DNA from: CAWCTB01 sp963798275
GTDB taxonomy: Bacteria > Acidobacteriota > Terriglobia > Terriglobales > Acidobacteriaceae
Assembly (NCBI GenBank): GCA_963798275.1
Contig: CAWCTB010000035.1
Coordinates: 1-48,689, forward strand
Length of the DNA stretch: 48,689 bases
Reading direction: 5' to 3'
The notes beneath the pieces are model-generated. The model did not search any database. It was not told where the DNA came from and saw nothing but the letters and a program-made list of their open reading frames with translations. The translations under genes and the position numbers were made by a program. This document shows positions 8,161-17,530 of this stretch, piece after piece (position 1 is the stretch's first letter; the number at the start of each line of letters is the position of its first letter).

Positions 8161-9402
8161 ATGAAATTCATCAAGTATAAAAAATACGTTCCCGAGCCCG
8201 CGTCGGAGATGAGCATGGAAGACCTGCTCAGCGCCCTCTCCGATCATCTGCTACAGAGCGGATTTCAGCAGCAGTACATGGATTACTACGATCTGCGGGA
8301 CGGGCAGCAAACGCTGGAGGATTTGCGCAACGCCATCGCGGAGGCCCTGCTGAATAGCGATCAGCTCGACGACCAGATGCGCGAGCAGGTGGAAAACATG
8401 ACTGCCGAGCAGTTCGAACAACTGATCGAGCAGTTGATCGAACGCATGCAGCAGGAAGAGTACATCAGCGTCGATCAGCCGCACGATCCTTCACGGCAAT
8501 CCGGCGTTGGCGGGCAAGTCGGCGATTCGCAGGCCCAGGCAAAGTTCGAGATCACCGACAAGGGACTGGATTTCCTCGGCTATAAGGCTTTGCGCGACCT
8601 GCTGGGTTCTTTGGGTAAGTCGAGCTTTGGCCGTCACGAGACACGCGATACCGCCACCGGCATCGAGGCAAGCGGCGCTTCCAAGACCTACGAGTTTGGC
8701 GACACGCTGAACCTCGACATTACCGCCACACTGTCAAACGCAATCCAACGCGAAGGTCTGCACCTGCCACTGAACATCGAGTACAGCGACCTGCAGGTCC
8801 ATCAGTGCGAGTACCAGTCTTCTTGCGCGACCGTGCTTATGCTCGACTGTTCGCACTCCATGATTCTGTATGGCGAGGATCGCTTCACCCCCGCTAAGAA
8901 AGTCGCTATGGCACTGTCGCACCTGATCCGGACACAGTACCCCGGCGACTCGCTATCGCTGGTGCTGTTTCACGATTCGGCAGAGGAACTTCCCTTGTCG
9001 CAACTGGCGCGGGTCAAAGTTGGCCCGTATTACACCAATACGCGCGAAGGCCTGCGCATGGCGCAGCGCATCCTGCAACGCCAGCGCAAGGACATGAAGC
9101 AGATCGTCATGATCACCGATGGGAAACCCTCGGCCCTGACGCTCGAGGATGGCCGCATCTACAAGAACGCCTTCGGCCTCGATCCGCTGGTGGTCAGCGA
9201 AACGCTGCAGGAAGTCTCAAAATGCAAGCGCGCCGGCGTACTGATCAACACCTTCATGCTGGCCTCCGACTATGGGCTGGTGCAGTTTGTGCAAAAGGTG
9301 TCGGAGATGTGCCGCGGCAAAGCGTACTTCACCACCCCGTACACTCTGGGGCAATACCTGCTGATGGACTACATGTCTCGCAAGACTAAGACGGTGCACT
9401 GA
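8161..9402 (+). CDS. VWA-domain protein, partner of the AAA+ ATPase
   Basis: 413 residues from the ATG at 8161; the in-frame sequence upstream is repeat DNA. The N-terminal half is acidic and helical (DLLSALSDHLLQSGFQQQY, repeated LIEQLIERMQQEEY). The C-terminal half is a von Willebrand A fold with an intact MIDAS motif DCSHS (Asp229, Ser231, Ser233) after strand TVLML, and ITDGKPSA as the later Asp-containing loop. VWA proteins beside BchI/MoxR-type ATPases act as adaptor or substrate-binding subunits (ChlD/BchD- or CoxE-like). The spacing from the ATPase stop is 86 bp and the orientation is the same, so the two are probably co-transcribed. The client protein or metal is unknown. Confidence 0.9.
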   Translation: MKFIKYKKYVPEPASEMSMEDLLSALSDHLLQSGFQQQYMDYYDLRDGQQTLEDLRNAIAEALLNSDQLDDQMREQVENMTAEQFEQLIEQLIERMQQEEYISVDQPHDPSRQSGVGGQVGDSQAQAKFEITDKGLDFLGYKALRDLLGSLGKSSFGRHETRDTATGIEASGASKTYEFGDTLNLDITATLSNAIQREGLHLPLNIEYSDLQVHQCEYQSSCATVLMLDCSHSMILYGEDRFTPAKKVAMALSHLIRTQYPGDSLSLVLFHDSAEELPLSQLARVKVGPYYTNTREGLRMAQRILQRQRKDMKQIVMITDGKPSALTLEDGRIYKNAFGLDPLVVSETLQEVSKCKRAGVLINTFMLASDYGLVQFVQKVSEMCRGKAYFTTPYTLGQYLLMDYMSRKTKTVH

Positions 9403-9544
9403 GGCCCTTCATCGTTCTCCCAAGGTACAGAGCCGCATTGCTACAGAGCCGCATTCAATTGCGCCACCACCGCTTACTCCCCGCAGCAAAGCAAAGGGAC
9501 CGTCTGGGCAGTCCCGTGATCGAGGATTGCAGCTCTGCGGGAAC

Positions 9545-9781
9545 CTATAGCGCGCCTTCTTCCTTCTTGACCGCCGCCTCGGCCGCCTGGAAGCCGAGCT
9601 TCGAGTGGGTCCCGTCGCAGAAGGGTTTGTTGACGGAACCGCCACACCGGCACAGAGAGAACGCCGGCTTTCCGGTGAGGTCGTAGGCATTGCCATCAGC
9701 ATCCACCAGCTCCACGGATCCCTCAGGAGCCTCGACCCGATAGGGCCCGTTCTTGCGAACCGTAATCTTGACTTGCGCCAT
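9545..9781 (-). CDS. CDGSH iron-sulfur domain protein
   Basis: 78 residues with one CDGSH-type [2Fe-2S] site: CRCGGSVNKPFCDGTH provides three Cys and one His, matching the mitoNEET-like motif C-x-C-x2-S-x3-P-x-C-D-G-T-H. The N-terminal part (VKITVRKNGPYRVEAPEGSVELVDADG) is a small beta domain often seen in bacterial single-CDGSH proteins. The start at 9781 has GGGAGG eight bases upstream, which excludes the slightly longer frame. Such proteins are small redox or cluster-transfer proteins in the cytosol. It is convergent with the VWA gene and shows no operon partner. Family assignment is firm; the biological role is open. Confidence 0.93.
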   Translation of the reverse strand: MAQVKITVRKNGPYRVEAPEGSVELVDADGNAYDLTGKPAFSLCRCGGSVNKPFCDGTHSKLGFQAAEAAVKKEEGAL

Positions 9782-10052
9782 TGCCTTTCCTCCCAATCCC
9801 CAGCGCCATGCGCCGCGAGGTCAATTGTATCGGATGCAATATGGCGTGAGCCGCCCGCCACTCGCCAGGAAACGTGCCTGTCCGGAAGCGGACATTGGGT
9901 TCTGCTGACGAACATTGGTCTTGTGGGAGACATTTGTAAGCAATTGAAACAATGGTGCCTGAGGTGGCGAGCACGTTGCACTGTACAGCCTTAGATCCAG
10001 ATACGGGGCTCCGGCCGCCCGGCAGTTGGGAGGGCCAGGTTCCGCCAAGACT

Positions 10053-12563
10053 ATGCCAACTCTGCTGAAAGAACTTCGCTTCGCATTCCGCCAATTGCGG
10101 AAGTCGCCAGGATTCGCCGTGGTGGCCATCCTCACCCTCGGCTTGGGCATCGGCGCGAACACCGCCGTGTTTACCCTGCTCGATCAGGCGCTGTTGCGAA
10201 GTCTGCCGGTGGCGCATCCCGGGCAGTTGGTGAGGCTGCGTTTCGACGGCGCCAGCTCGGGTCACATCCACTCCTACGGAGGCGATGACAAGGACTATTT
10301 CTCATACCCGATGTACCGCGACCTTCGCGACAAGAACACGGTTTTCGACGGAGTGTTGGCCAGCGACCAGTGCGAGGCCGGCGTGCGCTGGAACAATCGT
10401 CCCGACCTCGCCGATTGCGAGTTGATTTCCGGGAACTATTTCCAGATGCTGGGAGTACAACCTGCCATGGGCAGGCTCACACTACCCTCCGACGACGTCG
10501 CCAACAGCAGCCCGGTCGTCGTGCTCAGCTTCAATTACTGGAAGACACATTTCGGCTCCGACCCTCACGTGATCAACCAGACGCTGGAGGTGAATGCGCA
10601 ACCGTTCACCATCATCGGCGTCGCGGCACCGGGTTTTCACAGCGTGGTGGCGGGACAAACCCCGAAGCTATTTGTTCCCATCGTCACCAAGCCGATCGTT
10701 CAGCCCCGCTTCCAGGATCTTGAGGACCACAAGGCGCGCTGGCTCACTTTGGTGGCCCGCCTGAAACCGGGTGAGAGCATGGCCACCGCAGAGGCAGGCG
10801 CCAACCAGTTGTGGAGTTCGCTGCGCAAGGAAGAGTTTCCTCTCTTCAACAATACGACCGAGCGGTTCCGCAAGGCGTTCTTCGAAAAAGCCCACCTGTA
10901 TCTGGTCGATGGATCGAAAGGATTCTCGCCCTTCCGCGACCAGGTTGGGGTGCCGCTCATGATCGTTGGCGGCATGGTCGGACTGGTGGTGCTGATGGCC
11001 TGTGTCAACATCTCCAGCCTGCTGCTGGTGCGTGCCTCGGCCCGCGCCCGGGAGATGTCAGTGCGCTATGCGATGGGCGCCAGCCGCTGGCAGATCACGC
11101 GGCAGTTGCTGACCGAGGGCCTGTTGCTCGGCTTGCTGGGGGGCACTCTTGGACTGATACTCGCGCCCATAGTGACGCGTGGCATCGTTCGCAGCGTTGT
11201 CGTGGGCAACGGATCGGAACTTCCCTTCTCTACCAGCCCCGACCTGCGCATCCTGGTGTTCAACTTCGCCGTCGCGTTCGTGGCCAGTGTGGCCTTCAGC
11301 CTCGCCCCTGCGCTTCGCTTCCTGCGCCCTGACCTGGTGAATTCCCTCAAGCAGCAGACCGGTACGTCGTCCGCGGCTCCGCTGCGCTTCCGCAGAGTTG
11401 CGGTGGGGCTGCAGATCGGATTGAGCCTGCTTTTGATTATCGGGGCGGGGCTGTTTGTGCGGACACTGCGCAATCTTCAGTCGGAGAATGTCGGGTTTTC
11501 CACCGACCATCTGATCACGTTCGCGATCAACCCTCAGTTGGCAGGCTACCGGCAGGACCAGGTATTTCCACTGCATCAGCGCATCCTGCAAACTTTGGCT
11601 GGCCTCCCCGGCATTCGGATTGCAGGAGGGACCGACGACCCCGAACTGACGGATGACGACACCGGCTCTACCCTTTCCATCGCCGGATACGACCCCAAGG
11701 ACGAAGAAGACATGCAGATGGAAACCCCGTCGGTCACGCCCGACTTCTTCGCTGCGTTGCAGCTACCGTTGCTGGCGGGCAGGACGTTTACCGATCAGGA
11801 CGTGGCCGGGAAGCCTCTGGTTGCGGTGGTGAACGCGACCTTCGCACGTAAGTATTTCGGCAATCCCCAACGTGCGATTGGACACTTCCTCGGCAATGGC
11901 CGGGGACCTGAGACCAAGAAGGACATCGAAGTCGTCGGGGTGGTGGGCGATGCCAAACACACCGGCGTGCGCGATCCGATTCGCCGCACCGTCTACCGGC
12001 CTTTCTACCAAAACGAAAGGCCCGGGCCGTTGCAGTACTACATCCGGACTTATCAACCACCCATGACTACGGAGTCCACGATTCGCTCGGCGATGCAGAA
12101 TCTGGATTCCAAGCTGGTCATCGACGGCATGCGCACCATGGACGAACAGATCACCGACAACTTGATGACCGACCGCCTGATCACTTTGCTGGCTGTCGGC
12201 TTCGGCATACTGGCTACTCTGTTGGCGGCAATTGGATTGTACGGAGTGCTGGCTTATGCCACCGCGCAACGCACCCGCGAAATCGGCATACGGATGGCGA
12301 TGGGAGCGCAGCGCATCAACGTCGTACGGTTGGTATTGGTGGACGTGCTCTGGATTGCCGGCATCAGCATTGCCTTGACTATACCGCTCGCTCTCGTACT
12401 CGCGCGGGCCCTGCGCAGCCAGTTGTATGGAATCACTTCGAGCGATCCCTTCACGCTTGGCGCGGGGATAGTGATGGTGGCAGCGGTGGTAATGCTGGCC
12501 GCGCTGCTGCCCGCGCGGCGCGCGGCTTCGGTCCAGCCCATGCAGGCCCTGCGGTCGGAATAA
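10053..12563 (+). CDS. ADOP-type permease (MacB/FtsX-like), first of a tandem pair
   Basis: 836 residues from the ATG at 10053. It opens with LLKELRFAFRQLRKSPGFAVVAILTLGLGIGANTAVF (shown here only as a recognisable stretch near residues 3-39), the hallmark N terminus of acidobacterial duplicated orphan permeases. The architecture is TM1, a MacB periplasmic core domain, three FtsX transmembrane helices (about residues 300-430), a second TM1, a second MacB core and a final three-helix FtsX block ending LLPARRAASVQPMQALRSE. No ATPase gene is adjacent, as is usual for these orphan permeases. A role in export or envelope stress by analogy with MacB is inference. The second copy starts 21 bp downstream. 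Confidence 0.92.
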   Translation: MPTLLKELRFAFRQLRKSPGFAVVAILTLGLGIGANTAVFTLLDQALLRSLPVAHPGQLVRLRFDGASSGHIHSYGGDDKDYFSYPMYRDLRDKNTVFDGVLASDQCEAGVRWNNRPDLADCELISGNYFQMLGVQPAMGRLTLPSDDVANSSPVVVLSFNYWKTHFGSDPHVINQTLEVNAQPFTIIGVAAPGFHSVVAGQTPKLFVPIVTKPIVQPRFQDLEDHKARWLTLVARLKPGESMATAEAGANQLWSSLRKEEFPLFNNTTERFRKAFFEKAHLYLVDGSKGFSPFRDQVGVPLMIVGGMVGLVVLMACVNISSLLLVRASARAREMSVRYAMGASRWQITRQLLTEGLLLGLLGGTLGLILAPIVTRGIVRSVVVGNGSELPFSTSPDLRILVFNFAVAFVASVAFSLAPALRFLRPDLVNSLKQQTGTSSAAPLRFRRVAVGLQIGLSLLLIIGAGLFVRTLRNLQSENVGFSTDHLITFAINPQLAGYRQDQVFPLHQRILQTLAGLPGIRIAGGTDDPELTDDDTGSTLSIAGYDPKDEEDMQMETPSVTPDFFAALQLPLLAGRTFTDQDVAGKPLVAVVNATFARKYFGNPQRAIGHFLGNGRGPETKKDIEVVGVVGDAKHTGVRDPIRRTVYRPFYQNERPGPLQYYIRTYQPPMTTESTIRSAMQNLDSKLVIDGMRTMDEQITDNLMTDRLITLLAVGFGILATLLAAIGLYGVLAYATAQRTREIGIRMAMGAQRINVVRLVLVDVLWIAGISIALTIPLALVLARALRSQLYGITSSDPFTLGAGIVMVAAVVMLAALLPARRAASVQPMQALRSE

Positions 12564-12584
12564 CGAGTCAGCAACGAGGTTGAC

Positions 12585-15026
12585 ATGCAAACAGCCCTGC
12601 AGGAGATGCGTTACGCGCTGCGGCAACTGGTAAAGTCGCCAGGATTCGCCATGGTTTCGATTCTCACTCTGGCGCTTGGCATCGGCGCCAACATCGCAGT
12701 GTTCTCCGTCACCAATGCGGTGCTGCTCAACCCCAGCGGCATACCGCATTCGGGCAACCTGGTGGCCTTGCGAGCACGCTACGGTTCATTGTCGGACCTG
12801 CAGAATATCTCCATCTCACCGCCCGATTTTGGCGACGCCGCGGAGGGCAAAGACCACTTCGCCGCCGCGGCGATCATGCAAGGGTCGAATTTCAACTACA
12901 GCCGCGAGAACTCCTCGCCTGAACTGCTGAACGGAGTGCGCGTTTCCTCGGGCTTCTTCGATGTGTTCGAGGTCCGGCCAGCCATGGGACGCACCTTCAC
13001 CGCAGAAGAGGACCAGCCTGGAGCCGGCCCCGTAGTCGTCCTCTCTCATCGCGTGTGGCAGAAGCGCTTCGGGTCGGACCCCAATATCGTGGGCCGCACT
13101 CTGATGTTGAACGACCAGCCAAACCGGGTGATCGGCGTCATGGGGGCGGAGTTCAACTGGCCGAACCAAGCGGAACTGTGGGCCCCCATCGCGCTGCCGC
13201 CAGCCCGGTACCACGACAAGAACTACCGCTACAACGAATACCTTTTCGGCGCAGCGCGGCTTCGTCCGGGAGTCACCCTGGCGCAGGCCAACTCCTATCT
13301 CGCCATGCGCGCCGAACAGAACATAGCCTCTGAAGGCAGCGGCAGTTACGGCCGCACCAGCGGATGGGGCATGTTTGCCATGCCGCTGGCTGAATTTATC
13401 GGAGGCAACTTGCGCAAGCCGCTGACCGTGTTGCTGGCCGCGGTCGCCATGGTGCTGCTCATCGCCTGCGCTAACATCGCAGGGCTGCAAATCGCGCGCG
13501 CCTCGGCGCGGCAGCGCGACATCGCATTGCGGGTTGCACTGGGCGCTTCCCGTTCTCGCCTGCTGCGACAAGCCCTGTGGGAAAGCATCCTGCTCACCGT
13601 CGGCGGACTTGTGCTCGGTTTTCTCGTGGCCGTGAGTATCGCTCCGCTTCTGCTGAAGGGGTTGCCACCTACACTGGGCGAGCAGTTGCAGCTCTCCTTC
13701 CGCGGACCTGTATTGTGGTTTGTTGTCGCCGTCGCCGTGCTCTGCTCGGTGCTGTGTGGAGTTGTACCTGCCTGGAACCGCACTCTGCCCGGATGGTTCA
13801 ACGCCCTGCACGAGTCCGGGCGTTCTGGCACCGAGGGCCGCTCTGGCCAGCGCGCTCGCTCCACCCTGGTCGTGGTCCAGATCGCGCTCTCCCTCGTCCT
13901 CTTGGCAGGTGCTGGGCTTCTCATCAGCAGCCTGCAGATTCTCGAAAAGGTGGAGACCGGTTTTCAGCCTTTTAACCTGATCACGGCTCGCTTTTCACTG
14001 CCGCGAACTACCTATGACAAGGACGAGAAACAGGCGGCATTTCTGAACGCTGTGCAGGAGCGCCTCCGCAGCATCCCGGGCGTCAGTAGCGCAGCACTCG
14101 CAGACTCGCTGCCCTTCGACAACCAGGGGGGAAGCTCCAGCTTTGAGATCAAGGGACACCCCACGCCTCCGAATCAGAACCCGCCTCACGGCAACATCCG
14201 CTCGATCTCACCCGCATACTTCGCCACGCTGCATATCCCGCTTTTACGCGGGCGCGAATTCACCGATGACGATCGCCAGAATACGCAACTGGTTGCCGTA
14301 ATCGATGAGGTACTGGCCCGGCAGAACTTCGGCGATCAGGATCCCATCGGGCAACAAATCGGTTTTAATTCAGCGAAGGGACCCTGGTACACCATCGTCG
14401 GTATCACCGGACATGCTCGTTACTCCTCGCTCGAAGCCGACACCAACGAAGGCTTCTACTACCTGCCCTTGTCCCAGTCGCCGAGCCCAACGGCCGCGCT
14501 GGTGGTGCGCAGTTCCCGTTCCCAGGAAAGTCTCGCCACCGATTTGGGGACTGCTGTAAGTGCAGTCGATGCCAGCATTCCCATCTATGACGTCAAGACG
14601 ATGGAAGAGAGGGTCAACGACTCGCTGATTGGACGAAAGTTCGTGGTCATGCTGCTCGGGACCTTCGCCGGGCTCGCGCTGCTGCTTGCGGCGCTGGGCA
14701 TCTATGGCGTGATCAGCTATTCGGTGCGCCTGCGCACCCGCGAGTTGGGCGTACGCATGGCCCTGGGAGCGCAGCGCGGCACAGTGCTGCGCCTGGTCTT
14801 GGCGCAGGGCATACGTCTCGCGGCCCTCGGAGTTGCCTGCGGCGCCGTGGCGGCGGCGGCGTTCAGCCGCATCTTCTCTGCTCTGTTATTCAAAGTGAGT
14901 GTGCTGAACGCCCTGCCATGGTTGATCGCCACCGGAATCCTGATCGCGACGGTCCTGGTTGCCAGCTTCTTGCCGGCCCGACGCGCCGCGTCCATCGAAC
15001 CTATGAAGGCGCTTCGTACCGAGTAA
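12585..15026 (+). CDS. ADOP-type permease (MacB/FtsX-like), second of a tandem pair
   Basis: 813 residues, with the same architecture as the upstream gene: N-terminal QEMRYALRQLVKSPGFAMVS, two MacB-type periplasmic core domains and two FtsX blocks, ending in LPARRAASIEPMKALRTE. The ATG at 12585 has GAGG a few bases upstream. The two permeases share N- and C-terminal signatures but clearly diverge in the periplasmic domains, so they are old paralogues rather than a recent duplication. With a 21-bp gap they are almost certainly co-transcribed and may form a heteromeric complex. No ATP-binding partner is encoded in the window. The gene ends in a convergent gap with the GT39-like gene. Confidence 0.92.
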   Translation: MQTALQEMRYALRQLVKSPGFAMVSILTLALGIGANIAVFSVTNAVLLNPSGIPHSGNLVALRARYGSLSDLQNISISPPDFGDAAEGKDHFAAAAIMQGSNFNYSRENSSPELLNGVRVSSGFFDVFEVRPAMGRTFTAEEDQPGAGPVVVLSHRVWQKRFGSDPNIVGRTLMLNDQPNRVIGVMGAEFNWPNQAELWAPIALPPARYHDKNYRYNEYLFGAARLRPGVTLAQANSYLAMRAEQNIASEGSGSYGRTSGWGMFAMPLAEFIGGNLRKPLTVLLAAVAMVLLIACANIAGLQIARASARQRDIALRVALGASRSRLLRQALWESILLTVGGLVLGFLVAVSIAPLLLKGLPPTLGEQLQLSFRGPVLWFVVAVAVLCSVLCGVVPAWNRTLPGWFNALHESGRSGTEGRSGQRARSTLVVVQIALSLVLLAGAGLLISSLQILEKVETGFQPFNLITARFSLPRTTYDKDEKQAAFLNAVQERLRSIPGVSSAALADSLPFDNQGGSSSFEIKGHPTPPNQNPPHGNIRSISPAYFATLHIPLLRGREFTDDDRQNTQLVAVIDEVLARQNFGDQDPIGQQIGFNSAKGPWYTIVGITGHARYSSLEADTNEGFYYLPLSQSPSPTAALVVRSSRSQESLATDLGTAVSAVDASIPIYDVKTMEERVNDSLIGRKFVVMLLGTFAGLALLLAALGIYGVISYSVRLRTRELGVRMALGAQRGTVLRLVLAQGIRLAALGVACGAVAAAAFSRIFSALLFKVSVLNALPWLIATGILIATVLVASFLPARRAASIEPMKALRTE

Positions 15027-15096
15027 CCGGTTGCCTGAGCCGGACCATTAGCGGCGTTCATAACGAACACCCTGCGCTTCCAGTAGCCGAACGGCG

Positions 15097-16578
15097 TTAG
15101 TCTTCATGGGTCGGCTTGCGGACATACTCAGCAATGGTGATGGCGTGAAACATCGTTGTCCCCGCTGGAATGTAGCTCGCTAGCAGTTCCGTCTCCAGGG
15201 CGCGCGATTGTGAATCTTGCAGGTTGGCCGGATAGCGCACCAGCCAGATTCGTGCGGCATGGTCCATCTCCCGCCTCAGCTCCTGCTCGTCCCCTCCGGC
15301 CATGACCCCCTTCGGCCGTTCCACGTGTCCGCCCGGCAACCAGTCACGGTAGGTCTCCGTACCGAAAAAGGCGACCGGCTGGTAATACAGCACGCGGTCG
15401 TCTCGCCGGGCATGGCTGATCAGAAAGGTCACCGCGCCCTTCCAGTCCTCGCGCACCCGGCTGTAGGACACCACCACGCATACCAGCGACAAAACCACTA
15501 CGCCCGCGGCCGCGAGCGTTCTTAATCGGAGATTACCGATCAGCTCGACCCCAATCGCCGCCATCAGCAACCATGCCGGAAGACAGATGATGAGGAAGCG
15601 ATGGAAGAACACAGGCTTCACCATCGAAACCAGTAGTGAAATCACGACCGGAGTGAACAGTCCGCTCGCGACTAGCCCGTACTTCCAGAATTCCATGCTC
15701 TGCCGGTAGTTCGCCAGCGCCGCCAGCCGGCGCAGAAAAATCGCGATGAGCACCAGCTCAAGCGCCAGAAGAACAGGCCCGGCGCCTTTGCCGGTTTCGG
15801 CTGCAAGAAACACTCCAAGGTGATACAGCTCCAGCAGCGAAGGTTTCGCTACCCACTCGAGATGGGCGCTGTCCTGGATGTGAATCATCCAGCCCACCGG
15901 CGCTCCTAATATGGCGATGATGAGGACCGCCAGCGCGAGGTGTTTCCACGGAATTCGGCCCCGCGGCAGGGCCAGCAGAGAAGCGACGTGTGCCGCGATC
16001 GCCAGCGTCCCGAAGTAGTGGCAGTACAGAGTGAGCGCAGCGGCCACGCCATAGCCACAAGCCATTCCAATCGAGGGCTCCTCGATCAAGCAGACGAACA
16101 AGTAAGTCGACGCGGCCACCGCAAGCACCAGCAGGCTGTAGGCGCGGGCCTCCTGCGAATAAACAACGGCGCACGGGCTGACCGCCACCATCAGCGCCGC
16201 GAGCAAGCCGGTTCCCGCGGAGAACAATCGCTTGCCTAGCAGATACATCATGGGAATGGTGAGTACGCCTGGGATGACGGAGACAAAGCGCACCGTTCCC
16301 TCGCCCAAGCCGAGATGCAGCCACGGCCGCAGCAGCACGTAGTACAGCGCCATGTTGCCTTCGTGACGCCAAACCCATTCCCAGAAGGAGTTGCCCGGCC
16401 GGAGGCAGATGGCAATGCTGGCAATCTCGTCGAGCCAGAAGCTCTTGCCCCCCAGCGCGATCAGCCGAAGAGCGAATCCCAACAGGGTCAGAATCCCCAG
16501 CAGAAGGGGAGCACGCTGCACGATCCAGCCAAGCGGCGGACGTTTGGCCGCGGCCACAGCTTCTGGTTTGGAACGCAT
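15097..16578 (-). CDS. GT39-like integral-membrane glycosyltransferase
   Basis: 493 residues from the ATG at 16578 (MRSKPEAV); a longer frame would need a TTG at 16647. It has about ten or more hydrophobic helices. The early luminal loop holds GGKSFWLDEIASI, where the Asp-Glu is the signature of ArnT/PMT-type (GT39/GT83) C-fold transferases, followed by HEGNMALYYVLLRPW and a run of helices (LLGKRLFSAGTGLLAALMVAVSP, SQEARAYSLLVLAVA). Such enzymes transfer sugar from a polyprenyl-phosphate donor at the periplasmic face. The C-terminal soluble region (VRKPTHED end) is short. Donor and acceptor are unknown. It lies just downstream of the MerR-type regulator gene on the same strand, with a gap of about 75 bp. 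Confidence 0.9.
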   Translation of the reverse strand: MRSKPEAVAAAKRPPLGWIVQRAPLLLGILTLLGFALRLIALGGKSFWLDEIASIAICLRPGNSFWEWVWRHEGNMALYYVLLRPWLHLGLGEGTVRFVSVIPGVLTIPMMYLLGKRLFSAGTGLLAALMVAVSPCAVVYSQEARAYSLLVLAVAASTYLFVCLIEEPSIGMACGYGVAAALTLYCHYFGTLAIAAHVASLLALPRGRIPWKHLALAVLIIAILGAPVGWMIHIQDSAHLEWVAKPSLLELYHLGVFLAAETGKGAGPVLLALELVLIAIFLRRLAALANYRQSMEFWKYGLVASGLFTPVVISLLVSMVKPVFFHRFLIICLPAWLLMAAIGVELIGNLRLRTLAAAGVVVLSLVCVVVSYSRVREDWKGAVTFLISHARRDDRVLYYQPVAFFGTETYRDWLPGGHVERPKGVMAGGDEQELRREMDHAARIWLVRYPANLQDSQSRALETELLASYIPAGTTMFHAITIAEYVRKPTHED

Positions 16579-16653
16579 GCCCCGAATATAGCAGTGTGCT
16601 ATGCGCCGCTCTGGATGTACAAGAATTGCAGCAGTTGGCCTGCGCAAGAACGC

Positions 16654-17085
16654 TCAGCGCCGGCTGGAAAGTATGCCGAGAATCTCCTGCAATCCCTGGC
16701 GTACCTTCTTAAGGCTGTCACTGCGAGCTCGCTGCGGAAACGGCAAGCCCGCCTGCACCTTGGCTTCTTTCGATTCCACCTTGAGCTGCTGGCGGGCCCC
16801 TGCAATGGTGAATCCTTCGTCGTAGAGGAGCTTCCTGATGCGAAGGACGTTCTCTACATCGCGCTGGCGATACATGCGCTGTCCACTGCTGCTCTTCACC
16901 GGCTTGAGCTGCGGAAACTCTGTCTCCCAGAAGCGCAGCACATAGGCGGGAAGGCGGCACAGGCGCGCGACCTCGCCGATGCGAAAGTACAACCGGTCGG
17001 GGATCACGGGATCCGGGGCGCTGCTCTTCTTGGCCGGCCTCTTTTTCCCAGAACTCATCACACCGCCCCACAGACCGTCAGACAT
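16654..17085 (-). CDS. MerR-family transcriptional regulator
   Basis: 143 residues from the ATG at 17085, which is preceded by AGGA; a later ATG at 17058 is the alternative, and the TTG at 17148 is unlikely. A lysine-rich N-terminal arm leads into a MerR winged helix: LYFRIGEVARLCRLPAYVLRFWETEF, then SSSGQRMYRQRDVENVLRIRKLLYDEGFTIAGARQQL. The C-terminal dimerisation helix is short, and no metal-binding Cys pattern or effector domain is visible. The DNA-binding region resembles the small MerR proteins often found next to ihfA/pheT in other bacteria; those neighbours are absent here. Its targets are unknown. The gene lies between the lysine-rich peptide gene and the glycosyltransferase, all on the minus strand. 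Confidence 0.9.
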   Translation of the reverse strand: MSDGLWGGVMSSGKKRPAKKSSAPDPVIPDRLYFRIGEVARLCRLPAYVLRFWETEFPQLKPVKSSSGQRMYRQRDVENVLRIRKLLYDEGFTIAGARQQLKVESKEAKVQAGLPFPQRARSDSLKKVRQGLQEILGILSSRR

Positions 17086-17429
17086 GATTCCTAAAAGTAA
17101 GAAGTCTTCCCGGTTTTCAAAGCCCAGACACTGTTCTTCATCGAACAATTACGAAATGGTAAGGCTTAATCGGGTTTTCTTCCAGCACGAACCCACCCGG
17201 GCACACATCCTTCCACTGTGATTGGTCGATTCATCGCTGGGCCGTCCAGTTGGAATCTCCCGATCCAATCCCCGCGGATGTGCCCCGGTCTCGAGTTCGC
17301 AAATACTTGGCCGATGCGGCGTGCCGCGCCGTTCCAGCTCGCGGAAGCGTTTGGAGAATCGCCCGATCTGCCCCACCGATGCCCGACGGAAAAGGCCCCC
17401 GCAGGATTGCAGAGGCCTCTTGGGTTCAC
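17086..17429. other. Intergenic stretch without a recognised gene
   Basis: These 344 bases separate the MerR gene from the terminator of the lysine-rich peptide gene. Both strands carry open frames of 60-110 codons, but their translations are arginine- and proline-rich GC artefacts with no Shine-Dalgarno. I see no tRNA cloverleaf or clear promoter. It must contain the MerR promoter, which I could not place. Confidence 0.6.
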
Positions 17430-17456
17430 AAAAGAAAAACGAGGCCAAAGCCTCGT
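17430..17456 (-). terminator. Rho-independent terminator of the lysine-rich peptide gene
   Basis: Read on the minus strand, a 7-bp perfect stem ACGAGGC / GCCTCGT with a TTTG loop is followed directly by TTTTCTTTT. It begins 13 bases after the TAG of the 17-codon gene, so it defines a very short monocistronic transcript. Confidence 0.85.
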
Positions 17457-17468
17457 GGTTGATCGGAG

Positions 17469-17522
17469 CTACTTCTTTTTCTTTTTGGCGGCCTTCTTAG
17501 CTGCCTTCTTCTTTGTTGCCAT
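17469..17522 (-). CDS. 17-residue lysine/alanine-rich micropeptide
   Basis: The reading frame ATG...TAG encodes MATKKKAAKKAAKKKKK: ten Lys and five Ala in 17 residues. It is too short for normal gene callers. Support comes from its signals: AAAAGGAGG lies at 17531-17539, eight bases from the ATG, and a rho-independent terminator follows the stop by 13 bases. The composition matches the Lys/Ala repeats of histone H1-like and HU-tail proteins, so it may bind nucleic acid or the ribosome, or be a leader-like peptide. Those functions are inference. A TTGACA lies at 17651-17656 on the minus strand upstream, but no good -10 pairs with it. The gene is not attached to any larger coding sequence. Confidence 0.75.
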   Translation of the reverse strand: MATKKKAAKKAAKKKKK

Positions 17523-17530
17523 GGGTAATT

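Noticed and set aside
17221..17460. Coding frames of 60-110 codons on both strands upstream of the MerR gene
   Set aside because: Compositionally they are GC artefacts (Arg/Pro-rich) without start signals, and the terminator at 17430-17456 lies within them.
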